NCBI GenBank assembly: GCA_019314005.1
Contig: JAFDAE010000090.1
Location: 1 to 13,732 of the forward strand
Length of the DNA stretch: 13,732 nt
Direction of reading: 5' to 3'
Origin: Deltaproteobacteria bacterium
GTDB taxonomy: Bacteria; Desulfobacterota; Desulfobacteria; C00003060; C00003106
In this document: positions 5,774 through 12,710 of the stretch, piece by piece
How the letters are laid out: every line of letters starts with the position of its first letter
How positions within the stretch are numbered: position 1 is the stretch's first letter
The notes under the pieces: model-generated
What the model saw: only the letters and a program-made list of their open reading frames with translations
Databases searched by the model: none
What the model was told of the DNA's origin: nothing
Translations under genes and position numbers: made by a program

Positions 5774-7099
5774 ATGTCTTTCGTCTTTGACAGATGGTTT
5801 AAGTTCTTACTCAGCGCATTAGTGTTCCTTTTCTTTTTAATCTCCGTTCAAGACGTGTGTGCTTTGCCGCCACTACCTGGAGAACCAAACTACTCCGTTT
5901 CTGCCCATGGGGATGCCGCTGCCGGAGTCAATCGGAACAGTACGGCTACAATTGGCTATGCCCAGGGACACTGTGCTCACTGTCACGAACAGCATGCAAG
6001 TATTAACGGTACTGAACCAACCCCGGCAGGCGGCAATCCCTCTGGCTTTTGCCTGTTGGCGGACAATTTTTCACAAGTCCTCACAGGGCCTTACACCGAA
6101 AGTGATAACGCGTGTTTTTACTGCCACACAAGCATTGGATCTCTTCAGAATGGCGAGATTACCAACAATGACTACAGTGCCACGTTTGGTGGTGCTTCAA
6201 CCAGTGTAACAGGCATCATGCAGGCATTTAACCAAGCATCTTACCATAACCTAAAAAATATACTCGATTTCGCTACGGGCGTGTGGTCTTCCACCTTTAC
6301 TACCGACTCCAATCCTTGCAGTGGATGCCATAATGTTCATATTGCCAAGCGGAACAAGGCAAACCCGGGCGATCCAACATATACGGCTATATCCAAGCCT
6401 TCGGACCACGGTAATCTCTGGGGTGATGACAACCCTGGTGAACGCATGACTGCTGCCGGTTACGGAGACGATTATCAACCTCCCTACTATAGTCCCAACC
6501 TGGAGCCAGATGGGGTTAGCAGTGACAGAGCCACCCAAGCGGGCAAGACCCCTGACTACAATACGTTCTGTCAGGATTGTCATAGCTATGATATGAGCGC
6601 CTATGGTCTCTCTAACACACCTATTGATTGGGAAACTACGGGCGACAAACACGGCAAACGCGACGCCGATGTGCACATAGATATGGATTTGCCGTATTTG
6701 GCTGGGACCGGCAGTTTGGGTTACGTGCTTTCATGCACTGATTGTCATGAGCCGCATGGATCGCCAAACACTTTCCTCATAAGGAGAGAAGTAAACGGCA
6801 CAGCGCTTGGCGGTACGATCACCACTAATACATTGGACTGGAAATATATCTGCACGCAATGCCACATGGATGACGCCGACGCCGATGATGCCGGATTATA
6901 CCCGACAGGTGCAATGAAGTGGGAAGACCCGGCGGTAGGACAATTTCAATATATACATCACGTAGGTGGCAGTCCGGATGCCCCTTATAGTCTCAGTATG
7001 TGCAAGGATTGTCATATTGGAAGCATGGACAGAGACCCGATCCCTTGTGCCAATTGTCATAATCATGGCTCCTCTGCGGCTGGTAGGTTTACTTTTTAG
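5774..7099 (+). CDS. Exported octahaem c-type cytochrome (eight CXXCH motifs)
   Basis: A 441-aa periplasmic or surface multihaem cytochrome, presumably an electron carrier; its partner is unknown. Residues 1-31 form a Sec signal (FDRWFKFLLSALVFLFFLISVQDVCA, cleavage before LPP). CXXCH motifs begin at about residues 67 (CAHCH), 114 (CFYCH), 182 (CSGCH), 266 (CQDCH), 321 (CTDCH), 360 (CTQCH), 410 (CKDCH) and 425 (CANCH), giving eight covalent haems. Local contexts such as GCHNVH and CTDCHEPHGS are those of the doubled-CXXCH / cytochrome c3-NrfB-like multihaem families. I see no catalytic-site signature that would name a known octahaem reductase. The start at 5774 is set by GAAGGAG about 9 bases upstream and by the signal peptide; an ORF start 26 codons earlier is not used. 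Haem-free loops rich in Gly/Asn/Asp separate motifs 3 and 4. No cytochrome partner gene is adjacent. Confidence 0.93.
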   Translation: MSFVFDRWFKFLLSALVFLFFLISVQDVCALPPLPGEPNYSVSAHGDAAAGVNRNSTATIGYAQGHCAHCHEQHASINGTEPTPAGGNPSGFCLLADNFSQVLTGPYTESDNACFYCHTSIGSLQNGEITNNDYSATFGGASTSVTGIMQAFNQASYHNLKNILDFATGVWSSTFTTDSNPCSGCHNVHIAKRNKANPGDPTYTAISKPSDHGNLWGDDNPGERMTAAGYGDDYQPPYYSPNLEPDGVSSDRATQAGKTPDYNTFCQDCHSYDMSAYGLSNTPIDWETTGDKHGKRDADVHIDMDLPYLAGTGSLGYVLSCTDCHEPHGSPNTFLIRREVNGTALGGTITTNTLDWKYICTQCHMDDADADDAGLYPTGAMKWEDPAVGQFQYIHHVGGSPDAPYSLSMCKDCHIGSMDRDPIPCANCHNHGSSAAGRFTF

Positions 7100-7350
7100 A
7101 GTAGTTGGTTAAGAGAAACGGGCCCTAGTTTGACAAGTCATACAGCATACAATCTTGTACGTCACTTACACACTTCTTATCTGCACTTCAGCAATCTTCA
7201 TCACACTAACGATCTTGGCCGCAACCTCCGATTGAAGCCACCTGAACGCTCAAGTTGTGGAGAATTTCAACTTGAAACAATAACTCTTTTGACGTAATGT
7301 CTTACATTCTAAGGTTAACAACCCAAGTCTGAAAAAGGACCTGTCGTTCA
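7100..7350. other. Intergenic stretch between the cytochrome and the M24 pseudogene
   Basis: No ORF of note. A perfect 8-bp inverted repeat (TCAAGTTG 7250-7257 / CAACTTGA 7268-7275, 10-base loop) has no T tract after it. A second small palindrome, AATGT-CTT-ACATT, lies near 7294. Neither has an assignable role. Confidence 0.35.
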
Positions 7351-8097
7351 ATGGGAAAATCATCCAGTTATTTTGTCCCTGAAGAGGAAATTAATACGCG
7401 GATTTCATCCCTTCAGGCCAAACTTCGCACATGCGGCCTCCCTGGCTGTCTGATCTTGGATAATATCAACACCTTTTATTATAGCGGTACTATTCAAAAC
7501 GGAGCACTTTTTGTCCCTGAATCAGGCGATCCTATCTTTTTTATACGCCGCAGTCTTGAAAGAGGAAAACAGGAATCCCCGTTGAAGAGGCTGCTAAGAT
7601 TCCAAAAATTCAAAGAGATCCCTCCGACACTTGATAGTTATGGCTACGACTTTTCCAGACTCGGCATTGATGAAAGTACCACCCCGTTACGCCTGTTCAA
7701 CATGCTCAATCAGGCATTCCCGGCCACTACATTCAGCGACATCAGCTTTTCTCTTGCCGAGATACGAGCCGTAAAATCAGCGTATGAAATCGCGCAGATC
7801 AGAGAAGCGGGACATAGACACGAAAAGGTATACGCCGCCATACCCGACCTGGTCCGCGAAGGCATGACAGAATGGGAACTCGGGACGGCCATCTTTTGTG
7901 AAATGTTGAAGCTCGATTCCATGGGGACTGCACGTATGGCCGGATTCAACGGCGAAGTATTCGGCGGATATATCTGTTTTGGCGAATCCGGAAATTATCC
8001 TTGTGCCTTTGACGGTCCCGGAGGCCTCGTGGGCCAATCGCAAGACCAGAATCTTCTCTCTGGGAGAACCAAGGCCAGAGGCCATGGAGGCCCATAA
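7351..8097 (+). pseudogene. M24 (Xaa-Pro peptidase-like) gene, N-terminal fragment of a frameshifted gene
   Basis: The first 230 codons read as the start of an aminopeptidase P / prolidase-like (M24) protein. An N-terminal creatinase-like domain (about 10-140, with NINTFYYSGT and the SLERGKQESPL segment typical of a deltaproteobacterial subfamily) is followed by AEIRAVKSAYEIAQIREA and the start of the pita-bread domain (REGMTEWELGTAI, RMAGFNGEVFGGYICFGESG). After FDGPGGLVGQ (near 8035) family similarity stops and 18 unrelated residues run to a stop. Similarity resumes in the +1 frame. The expected stretch carrying the first metal-binding Asp (typically V-D-x-x-x-x-x-x-G-Y) is absent. The gene therefore lacks an internal segment, not just one base. 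The ATG at 7351 has only a weak AGGAC-like ribosome site. Confidence 0.85.
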
Positions 8098-8458
8098 CAT
8101 ATGCCTTGCTATTCAGGAAAAGGTGAGTGCGCTTCTTAAGCCTGGTGTTCGGCCTTCTGAGATATTCGAATTGGTATATGATGAAATTGTTATTCCAAAA
8201 AATTTCAAACTAAATTTTATGGGGTTTGGAGGAAACCGGGTCCGATTTCTCGGGCACGGCATTGGGCTGGTCCTTGACGAATTCCCTGCTATAGCGAAAA
8301 AAATCGACTACCCACTCAAAGAGAACATGGTTATTGCGGTAGAACCGAAAAAAGGTCTCGAAGGAATTGGACTCGTAGGCATAGAAAATACTTTCCTGGT
8401 AACGTCTAAAGGCGGGGAGAGGCTTACTCCCGGTTCTGATGAAATAACGATTCTTTAG
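7979..8458 (+). pseudogene. M24 (Xaa-Pro peptidase-like) gene, C-terminal fragment
   Basis: Similarity to M24 resumes at about 8036 with RKTRIFSLGEPRPEAMEAHN and runs to the natural end. The remaining catalytic pieces are present: His in RFLGHGIGLVLDEFPAI, Glu in VIAVEPKKGLEGIG, and Glu in VGIENTFLVTSKGG. In the family the motif before TRIFSLG is normally D-x-TRIF, whose Asp binds metal; here the codon is CGC (NRKTRIF), so both metal-binding Asp are lost at the lesion. Compared with relatives about 25-35 residues are missing between the two fragments; this is an estimate from memory of the family. The first 19 residues of the raw ORF are out-of-frame sequence. The stop at 8458 lies just before the inserted element at 8471. 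Confidence 0.85.
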
Positions 8459-8462
8459 AAAA

Positions 8463-8726
8463 GAAATTAAGTAACTACTCAGGTTCAAAGTTTAGGGGTT
8501 CACGGTTCAAGGTTAAACTGACCCGCCCGCCTCGCCTGAGCGAGAGCGATGGTGGGCAGGTGAAAGAGAAACTATACGAACACGGAATTCATCCGGTTTC
8601 TTGCAACGGAGTTTTGAGGAAACTTTATGCTGCCTTGTAAATGTGAAGAGAGCAAGGCGAGTAACCGTGAACCCTGAACCGTGAACCCTGAACCCTGAAC
8701 CTGTACCTGAGTAGTTACGAAATTAA
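8463..8726. repeat. 8-bp direct repeats (target duplication) flanking the 248-bp element
   Basis: GAAATTAA occurs at 8463-8470 and again at 8719-8726, exactly bordering the terminal inverted repeats of the element at 8471-8718. This is the expected footprint of a transposition event with an 8-bp staggered cut. Confidence 0.8.
8471..8718. mobile_element. Non-autonomous MITE-like insertion, 248 bp, with 14-bp terminal inverted repeats
   Basis: The left terminus GTAACTACTCAGGT (8471-8484) is the exact reverse complement of the right terminus ACCTGAGTAGTTAC (8705-8718). Inside both ends lie runs of GGTTCA/TGAACC-type heptamer repeats in opposite orientation (left GGTTCACGGTTCAAGGTT; right several GTGAACC/CTGAACC units), extending the inverted repeat. 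The centre includes a GC-rich hairpin-like stretch (about 8522-8562). No transposase is encoded. The 8-bp flanking duplication supports recent mobility. Removing the element and one duplicate would leave only about 24 bp between the M24 stop and the next ATG, so it split a tight gene pair. Confidence 0.8.
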
Positions 8727-8738
8727 GGGCCTAAAACT

Positions 8739-9458
8739 ATGCAAGACGACTTCATCAGTTCTTTAACCTACGAGGTTAAGGAAGAAATCTTAGAACGATA
8801 TTTCTATGAACGTCGACTTATTGACATGCAAATCACTTGTGTCCGAGAACTGGCCCAGCAAGCACAAAAACTGGAACAAAAGTTACGCCTCTGTTTCGCC
8901 CGATTATATAAGCTCCTGATAGATAATCATCACCTCATGAAATTCACGGAAATGATAGGCCTTGAGGCGCCTCCGTTCAAACAACAAGTGCAATACGACG
9001 CTCCGGGATATCAAATTTCTCTTATCTGCAAATTCAGGGCGTTCACCATTAAGGGGAAATTTAAAAAATTACTTTTTGAAGCGTATCAAAAGCTACGTAG
9101 ATCGGCTGAAGAATACAGGCCAGCCCATGAAAATCTGAGAGATGAATGCAAGGCTGTCAATTACAACATAAGAGAATTCGAAAAAAATCACGATCTGATG
9201 ATTATCATAAATTTTTTGCAATCAATGGACACCGAACTCGTAATGAAAAAATATTTTTTGGGCGCTAACTTTACCCCTGAAGAGATAGGTGCGGTGGGAA
9301 ACGGATTGGCATTTAAGAAGCTCCACATTAAACAATTCCAACTCACAGAGCCGCCTGAAATCCCTGACATAGGACCAGTTCATAAACCGCTGGCGGCCCT
9401 GGCCAGCTCCATTTATGCTGCTCACACACATCAAATCAAGGCAATGCTAAGACACTAA
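8739..9458 (+). CDS. Conserved-looking hypothetical protein, 239 aa, unknown function
   Basis: I do not recognise a named domain. The protein is soluble, with no signal peptide or membrane helix. Residues about 1-65 look like one or two long helices (LTYEVKEEILERYFYERRLID; ELAQQAQKLEQKLRLCFARLYKLL) with coiled-coil character. Residues 75-110 may form a beta-rich stretch, followed by another helical part (AYQKLRRSAEEYRPAHENLRDECKAVNYNIREFEKNHDL). The C-terminal third includes TELVMKKYFLGANFTPEEIGAVG and a Pro-rich linker (TEPPEIPDIGP). The ribosome site is poor (AAGGG about 11 bases upstream). The inserted element lies directly upstream; before insertion this gene began about 24 bp after the M24 gene and was probably co-transcribed with it. 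It converges with the PilZ gene. Confidence 0.75.
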   Translation: MQDDFISSLTYEVKEEILERYFYERRLIDMQITCVRELAQQAQKLEQKLRLCFARLYKLLIDNHHLMKFTEMIGLEAPPFKQQVQYDAPGYQISLICKFRAFTIKGKFKKLLFEAYQKLRRSAEEYRPAHENLRDECKAVNYNIREFEKNHDLMIIINFLQSMDTELVMKKYFLGANFTPEEIGAVGNGLAFKKLHIKQFQLTEPPEIPDIGPVHKPLAALASSIYAAHTHQIKAMLRH

Positions 9459-9480
9459 CAGGAAACAAAACTACAAGAAT

Positions 9481-9816
9481 CTATTGTATTATTCTGTGGA
9501 CATAGTTATCTATTAGATTCTTATCCTCATGGCTCAATGACGAGAAGCCAATCCCCATTCCAAGATAGCGTTCCCCCTGTTTTTTTAGCCACCTAACCTC
9601 ACCCTCACATTGTACGACATTCTCCGTACCCGGAAGATTGAATTGAAGATAGACCTTCTCGCCGATTTTTGAAGGCTTTTCGGTCATTACAAAAAGCCCG
9701 CCCATCCCTACATTTTCCGTATACGCCTCCACGAATTCGTCATAACTCCCGAAACAGATCTCCAGTTTTTTTGCTGTCCTCTCAAATTGTCTTTTTTCTG
9801 ACCCAACATCACTCAC
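9481..9816 (-). CDS. PilZ-domain protein
   Basis: A single-domain PilZ protein of about 111 aa, a family that usually binds cyclic di-GMP and controls motility, surface or biofilm functions. The N-terminal RxxxR motif is present as RQFER. The second motif, normally (D/N)xSxxG, reads NVGMGG, with Gly in place of Ser, which may weaken ligand binding. The beta-barrel pattern GGLFVMTEKPSKIGEKVYLQFNLP..CEGEVRW is typical, resembling the Myxococcus-type PilZ subfamily. The likely start is GTG at 9816, about 8 bases after AGGAGGT; TTG at 9819 is the alternative. Either start lies within or next to the end of hemD (stop 9809-9811), so translation is probably coupled to the tetrapyrrole genes, with no evident functional link. 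Confidence 0.85.
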   Translation of the reverse strand: MSDVGSEKRQFERTAKKLEICFGSYDEFVEAYTENVGMGGLFVMTEKPSKIGEKVYLQFNLPGTENVVQCEGEVRWLKKQGERYLGMGIGFSSLSHEDKNLIDNYVHRIIQ

Positions 9817-10831
9817 CAAAGCTCACCTCCTCATTGTAGTAACGTTCAATCGCGTTGCACAGCCCCGCAATGGTATGTTCTTCCGGAGTAATAGCCACCT
9901 TGAAACCGAGTTCTTTTGCCGTATCCGCGGTAATCGGCCCGATAGCAGCTATAGTCAAATCTGCCAACAGAGTCCGCGTCTCTTCTTCAGTAAATAGTTT
10001 TTTGAAGTTTTTTACCGTAGAAGAACTTGTAAACGTCACGAGATCAATTTTCTTTTCTTTAAGGTGATCCTTAAGTTCTTCAAGGTTCTGGCAAACCGGC
10101 ACGGTACAGTATGCAATGACTTCGTCCACGATAGCGCCCATTTTCTTGAGTTCAACCGGAAGAACGGGTCGCGCCACTTTTGGACGTGGAAGGAGCACTC
10201 TCCTCCCCTCCATATCCTCTTTTTTGAATTCCTCTACAATAGATTCTGCCTTATAGGTATCGGGCATCATATCGGTCCGGAGCCCGAACTCCTCCAGTTG
10301 TTTTGCTGTGCTCGACCCCACCGTGCACAGCTTTATATCTCTCAAGGCCCGAACATCTTTCCCGTTTGCGTAAAGCCGCTCAAAGAAAAAACGTACCCCG
10401 TTTACACTGCTGAATACAAGCCAGTCATAGGTGGAAAGGTTATCTATCCCTTTATCCAGAGAATCCCAGTTTTCCGGAGGAACGACCTCTATCGTCGGAG
10501 CTTCAAGGCATTCGGCCCCCATCTCCTGCAATTGATCCACCAGGGTACTCGCCTGTTGACGTGCCCTCGTAACCAGAACGGTCTTCCCAAACAGAGGTTT
10601 CTGCTCAAACCAGTTCAGGATACTTCTCAGCTTGACCACTTCACCTACAATAATAATCGCGGGAGGTCTCAACTCAGCCTCTTTTACGCGCCGTGCAACA
10701 TTCGAAAGCGTCCCCGAGACCGTGGTCTGCTTTCCGGTAGTTCCCCATCTGACCACGGCTACAGGCGTATCTGGGGATCTTCCATGGGTGATCAGCTTTT
10801 CAGTAATACGATCAATATTTTTAACCCCCAT
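9809..10831 (-). CDS. hemD: CobA C-terminus fused to uroporphyrinogen-III synthase (HemD); 5' part broken
   Basis: A 340-aa open frame. Residues 1-75 are the C-terminal part of a CobA/SUMT methyltransferase (MGVKNIDRITEKLITHGRSP, PVAVVRWGTT, IIIVGEVVKLRSILNWF). Residues about 80-335 are a complete HemD domain that closes hydroxymethylbilane with D-ring inversion to uroporphyrinogen III (GKTVLVTRARQQ, VFSSVNGVRFFFERL, VGSSTAKQLEEFG, RRVLLPRPKVARPVLP, FTSSSTVKNF, AIGPITADTAKELG). The same frame stays open upstream of this ATG for about 55 more codons with clear CobA similarity ([19 protein letters not shown]), so the true gene begins at 11304 and is interrupted near 10990. HemD itself looks intact and could be made only by reinitiation, or from the full fusion if the lesion is an assembly error. 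hemC lies directly upstream, as is usual. Confidence 0.85.
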   Translation of the reverse strand: MGVKNIDRITEKLITHGRSPDTPVAVVRWGTTGKQTTVSGTLSNVARRVKEAELRPPAIIIVGEVVKLRSILNWFEQKPLFGKTVLVTRARQQASTLVDQLQEMGAECLEAPTIEVVPPENWDSLDKGIDNLSTYDWLVFSSVNGVRFFFERLYANGKDVRALRDIKLCTVGSSTAKQLEEFGLRTDMMPDTYKAESIVEEFKKEDMEGRRVLLPRPKVARPVLPVELKKMGAIVDEVIAYCTVPVCQNLEELKDHLKEKKIDLVTFTSSSTVKNFKKLFTEEETRTLLADLTIAAIGPITADTAKELGFKVAITPEEHTIAGLCNAIERYYNEEVSFGE

Positions 10832-10848
10832 AAAAAATAGGAGCGTCC

Positions 10849-11304
10849 CTATGCCGGTTGAAATCTTTTCCCAGTCGACGTTGGAATTTTCTTTTGTAGG
10901 ATCCTCGTGACCTGTAATAAACGCGACCGTAGCCGTATATCTACGGTGGGTAATAGGAATCCCTGCATACGCAGCGACACCAACAGCCGAACGACTTCTG
11001 CTTCCTCGCCTCCCCTTCCAAAGATAAAAGGATCTCCCCCTTTTAACCGGGCCACCGTCAGGCCGGCCTTTGCCTTTTCAACGATGAGTTCGTTAATTTG
11101 CGCTTGCGAACAGGTATGGGCACCGCCTCTCTTCCCAACATATATAATTTCAGCATCTTTTCGGGCATGCGTTAACAACTTCCGAGAAGCTAAAAAATCA
11201 TAAATGACAACATCGGCCCTCTGCAAACACGAGGCCCCTTTTACAGTAATCAGCCCGGGATCACCTGGACCCGCGCCTATTAAATATACCTTCCCGGTTG
11301 ACAT
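10849..11304 (-). pseudogene. cobA: CobA (uroporphyrinogen-III C-methyltransferase) N-terminal fragment, frameshifted
   Basis: This is the N-terminal part of the SAM-dependent enzyme that makes precorrin-2 for sirohaem and cobalamin. Residues 1-105 are canonical: [36 protein letters not shown] and [22 protein letters not shown]. After this, near 10990, the frame changes and 46 unrelated residues lead to a stop. In the adjacent frame similarity resumes with [17 protein letters not shown]. By comparison with E. coli CysG about 14 residues are missing in between, including the V-P-G-(V/I)-T motif of the SAM pocket, so about 43 bases appear lost. The ATG at 11304 has AGGA upstream and follows hemC by 55 bp. 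Whether this is a real lesion or an assembly deletion cannot be told here. Confidence 0.85.
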
Positions 11305-11359
11305 AGTTGTTTCCTATTCAATTTTCTATTATTAATAATCATTTCTGACCAGTGTTCAT

Positions 11360-12286
11360 TCAGAAATGGTAGATTTTGGCTAAAATCTCTCCCGCGCCCG
11401 CATCAAGTAGGCGCTCTGCCAATGTTACACCAAGTGCTTCCGACTCCTCCGGAGGTCCGGTTATAGATTGACGAATAACCTTGGAACCGTCCACTTCAGC
11501 CACAAGACCTGTCAATTCAAACATACTCCCATTAATCTTACCGAATGCCGCGATCGGGACCTGGCATCCCCCTTCCAGGCGGTTCAAAAATGCCCGTTCC
11601 CCAAAGACAACGGTCTTTGATTCCGGATGATTCAATCCACCAACTATCTCTCGAATAAAATCGTCATCTTCCCGTATCTCTATCCCTAGAGCCCCTTGAC
11701 CAATGGCAGGGAGCATAATATCTTCTGTCAGATATTCGGTTATGCGATCCTCCATTCCAAGGCGCTTAACACCGGCCGCCGCAAGGATAATAGCGTCTAA
11801 GTTTTCTGTCTCAAGCTTGCGGATACGAGTGTCTAAGTTCCCCCTTAAGGATTCAAGTCTTATGTCAGGACGTATATGTTTGAGCTGTGATCCGCGTCTA
11901 AGACTGCTGGTTCCGATGACGGCGCCTTCCGGGAGCTTCTCAAAGGGTCTGCTATCCTTTGAAATAAGAACATCCCATGGCGTCTCGCGCTCGGGTACTG
12001 CGCCAATACAAAGCCCGTCAGGAATCTCCGCCGGCATGTCTTTCATACTGTGGACCGCCAAATCAACCCTTTTATCAAGAAGAGCTTCCTCTATCTCCTT
12101 GACAAAAAGTCCTTTTCCCCCAACCATTGCGAGCGGAACATCGAGTATCTTATCACCCTGAGTCTTTATCCTTACCAATTCTATAGAAAGATCCGCATGG
12201 GCGGCCAGAAGACAATCTCTGACCCATTCCGCCTGCCAAATCGCCAAGGCACTGCCGCGTGTTCCAATTTTAACCAATTTTGACAT
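11360..12286 (-). CDS. hemC: Hydroxymethylbilane synthase (porphobilinogen deaminase)
   Basis: A 308-aa cytosolic enzyme that condenses four porphobilinogen into hydroxymethylbilane, the substrate of HemD. The full family pattern is present: GTRGSALAIWQ (8-18), KTQGD (41-45), GGKGLFVKEIEEALL (57-70), VHSMKDMP (78-85) with catalytic Asp83, GTSSLRRGSQL (125-135), RGNLDTRIRKL (148-158), LPAIGQGALGIE (192-203), and RLEGGCQVPI (236-245) with Cys241, the site that holds the dipyrromethane cofactor. The length is normal and the gene is intact. AAGG precedes the ATG at 12286. The gene sits between fmdB and the fused cobA/hemD in one direction, the common arrangement for consecutive tetrapyrrole steps. 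Confidence 0.97.
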   Translation of the reverse strand: MSKLVKIGTRGSALAIWQAEWVRDCLLAAHADLSIELVRIKTQGDKILDVPLAMVGGKGLFVKEIEEALLDKRVDLAVHSMKDMPAEIPDGLCIGAVPERETPWDVLISKDSRPFEKLPEGAVIGTSSLRRGSQLKHIRPDIRLESLRGNLDTRIRKLETENLDAIILAAAGVKRLGMEDRITEYLTEDIMLPAIGQGALGIEIREDDDFIREIVGGLNHPESKTVVFGERAFLNRLEGGCQVPIAAFGKINGSMFELTGLVAEVDGSKVIRQSITGPPEESEALGVTLAERLLDAGAGEILAKIYHF

Positions 12287-12325
12287 ATAATTACCTTATC
12301 AACCATCTAAAATCGGGCTTTTTTT

Positions 12326-12377
12326 GACAGGATTAACAGGATTCACAAGATTTTTATTCTATCCTGTAAATCCTGTC
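12326..12377. repeat. Inverted repeat, ACAGGATT type, between fmdB and hemC
   Basis: GACAGGATTAACAGGAT (12326-12342) and ATCCTGTAAATCCTGTC (12361-12377) are inverted copies with one mismatch, separated by 18 bases. A T-run precedes the left arm (12318-12325), which on the minus strand is an A-run, so it is not a textbook terminator for fmdB. Repeats of this sequence type occur as dispersed intergenic elements in deltaproteobacteria; that is from memory. Confidence 0.7.
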
Positions 12378-12427
12378 TAACCAAAAAATGAAAATCCCCC
12401 AATTCCTAAATTCGCAAATTCCTCAAT

Positions 12428-12643
12428 TCAATTCCCACACGTGGCACAACTCGTGGCACTGCACGTACTACAGCTCGACCCCTGAGAACTCGTAAATTCT
12501 CCTTCACACTTTGAACTAAACCCGGAAAGGAGTCTTTGGACTTTTTTCCCCTTGCACGAAGGGCAGGCTACCTTCTCCTTGCCCATGACTAATACCTCAA
12601 AATCTTTATCACACTTCATACAATGATATTCATATATAGGCAT
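12428..12643 (-). CDS. FmdB-family zinc-ribbon protein
   Basis: A 71-aa protein of the FmdB / CxxC regulatory family. The N-terminus MPIYEYHCMKCDKDFEVL is diagnostic, and two CxxC pairs (Cys8/Cys11 and Cys27/Cys30 in ACPSC) form the zinc ribbon. The tail is Ser/Cys-rich (SSCSTCSATSCATC), giving further CxxC pairs at the very C-terminus, as in many deltaproteobacterial members. The proposed regulatory role of the family is weakly supported. The start is the ATG at 12643 with GGAGGT about 8 bases upstream; the ten upstream codons of the longer ORF are non-coding. It lies between the deoxyhypusine-synthase-like gene and hemC. Confidence 0.88.
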   Translation of the reverse strand: MPIYEYHCMKCDKDFEVLVMGKEKVACPSCKGKKVQRLLSGFSSKCEGEFTSSQGSSCSTCSATSCATCGN

Positions 12644-12670
12644 ACCTATCAACCTCCGATCGCTATCCTT

Positions 12671-12710
12671 CAATCCCTCAATTCCTCAATCTCTCAATTC
12701 CTCAATCTTT
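12671..12710. repeat. Five tandem 8-bp repeats at the end of the DHS-like gene
   Basis: Units CAATCCCT, CAATTCCT, CAATCTCT, CAATTCCT and CAATCTTT run across the stop codon of the DHS-like gene into the gap before fmdB. They encode its last residues (KIEELRD). A looser relative (AATTCCT/AAATTC) lies at about 12400-12435, beside the fmdB stop. Confidence 0.6.

Noticed and set aside
8030..8050. Single-base sequencing error in the M24 gene
   Set aside because: Restoring one base would not bring back the missing metal-ligand segment.
10064..10840. 258-aa plus-strand ORF
   Set aside because: It lies wholly antisense to the well-supported CobA/HemD frame, with no recognisable motifs or ribosome site; a shadow.
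10849..11000. Programmed ribosomal frameshift in cobA/hemD
   Set aside because: A frameshift would keep all residues, but about 14 conserved residues are missing at the junction and no slippery heptamer is seen there.
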